Part shown: positions 63,788 to 64,000 of the stretch, in pieces
Layout of the letters: each line of letters opens with the position of its first letter
Position numbering within the stretch: the stretch's first letter is position 1
Assembly (NCBI GenBank): GCA_016713245.1
Contig: JADJPM010000004.1
Span: forward strand, 2,790,001-2,854,000
Direction: 5' to 3'
DNA: 64,000 nucleotides
Source of the DNA: Verrucomicrobiaceae bacterium
Lineage (GTDB): Bacteria; Verrucomicrobiota; Verrucomicrobiia; Verrucomicrobiales; Verrucomicrobiaceae
Position numbers and translations under genes: made by a program
Notes under the pieces: generated by a model
Databases searched by the model: none
Seen by the model: the letters and a program-made list of their open reading frames with translations, nothing else
What the model was told of the DNA's origin: nothing

Positions 63788-64000
63788 ATGACGACCAACG
63801 CCCTGCAATCCGGCAAGACGCTCCTCTCACGGATCACGATTGATCCCGAAATCTGCCACGGAAAGCCTGTCATCCGAGGTCTGCGCTATCCGGTGGAGTC
63901 CATGCTCGAATATCTGTCCAGTGGCGACAGCTTCGAGGATGTCCTGGGCGAGTTTCCCGACCTTGAACGCGATGATCTGCGGGCCTGCATTGAATTCGCC
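63788..64000 (+). CDS. DUF433 protein, cut by window end
   Basis: Only the first 71 residues are visible. The segment SRITIDPEICHGKPVIRGLR, then YPVESMLEYLSSGDSFEDVL, is the DUF433 signature (a short helix-turn-helix-like protein often paired with a DUF5615 PIN-like toxin as an antitoxin). The stop is beyond the window, so the partner cannot be checked. Confidence 0.85.
   Translation, partial: MTTNALQSGKTLLSRITIDPEICHGKPVIRGLRYPVESMLEYLSSGDSFEDVLGEFPDLERDDLRACIEFA

Overview
The window reads as a chromosomal contig from a Verrucomicrobiota bacterium, probably Verrucomicrobiales. The DNA is GC-rich. It carries DUF1501 and DUF1549/DUF1553 proteins, an RHS protein with an Ig-like partner, a PL10 pectate lyase, many secreted beta-propeller proteins and GC-rich palindromic repeats scattered between and inside genes. 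This taxonomic call is inference from gene content, not from a marker gene. The left edge looks like a contig end, because the first ~120 bases are error-like copies of the CRISPR repeat.

Layout: 31-2698 is a CRISPR array of 39 repeat copies with no cas gene in view. 2741-11026 is mostly minus strand: a DUF1501 protein, a CcoI/FixI-type copper ATPase, the GDP-L-fucose pair gmd-fcl, two secreted unknowns and ygfZ. 11111-13702 holds an AI-2E-type permease, a lipoprotein and a small basic protein ending in a clear terminator. 13858-15931 is a probable cobalamin riboswitch followed by a BtuB-like receptor and a PAS-AraC regulator. 16784-20291 holds tRNA-Val, an FtsX-like permease, and a BlaI repressor with an M56 (BlaR1-like) peptidase behind two palindromic operators. 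20314-31368 carries a pectate lyase, two nested inverted-repeat elements, a DUF1549/DUF1553 protein, a 1442-residue RHS protein and its overlapping Ig-like partner. 32328-36315 is a DUF1501 gene split by an IS66-family element with an 8-bp target duplication. 36305-43245 holds a LolCDE-like exporter and a zinc (ZnuABC-like) importer. The rest is envelope, sugar and housekeeping genes: L,D-transpeptidase, rhodanese, a C40-like peptidase, ceramidase-like enzyme, VapBC-like module, kelch and NHL-like propellers, an ABC exporter, a zinc dehydrogenase, tRNA-Arg, XylF, KamA, a BamD-like TPR protein, LptE, RsmI, a PQQ-type propeller, Uma2, a BatA-like protein and a partial DUF433 gene.

Genes that appear to work together: gmd with fcl (GDP-fucose for surface glycans); riboswitch with btuB (B12 uptake); blaI with the M56 gene (proteolytically relieved repression); the three lol genes (lipoprotein export); znuA-orf-znuC-znuB (zinc import); the TPR protein with lptE (outer-membrane assembly).

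Several genes carry single-base frameshifts, mostly in short homopolymers (44569-44573, about 56904-56907, and three in the IS66 genes). They may be consensus errors from long reads rather than real decay. The most unusual observations are the M56 peptidase with an ExbD-like tail, the CRISPR spacer that matches a palindrome inside that same gene, and the nested inverted-repeat elements that appear to have overwritten the start of the DUF1549/DUF1553 gene.
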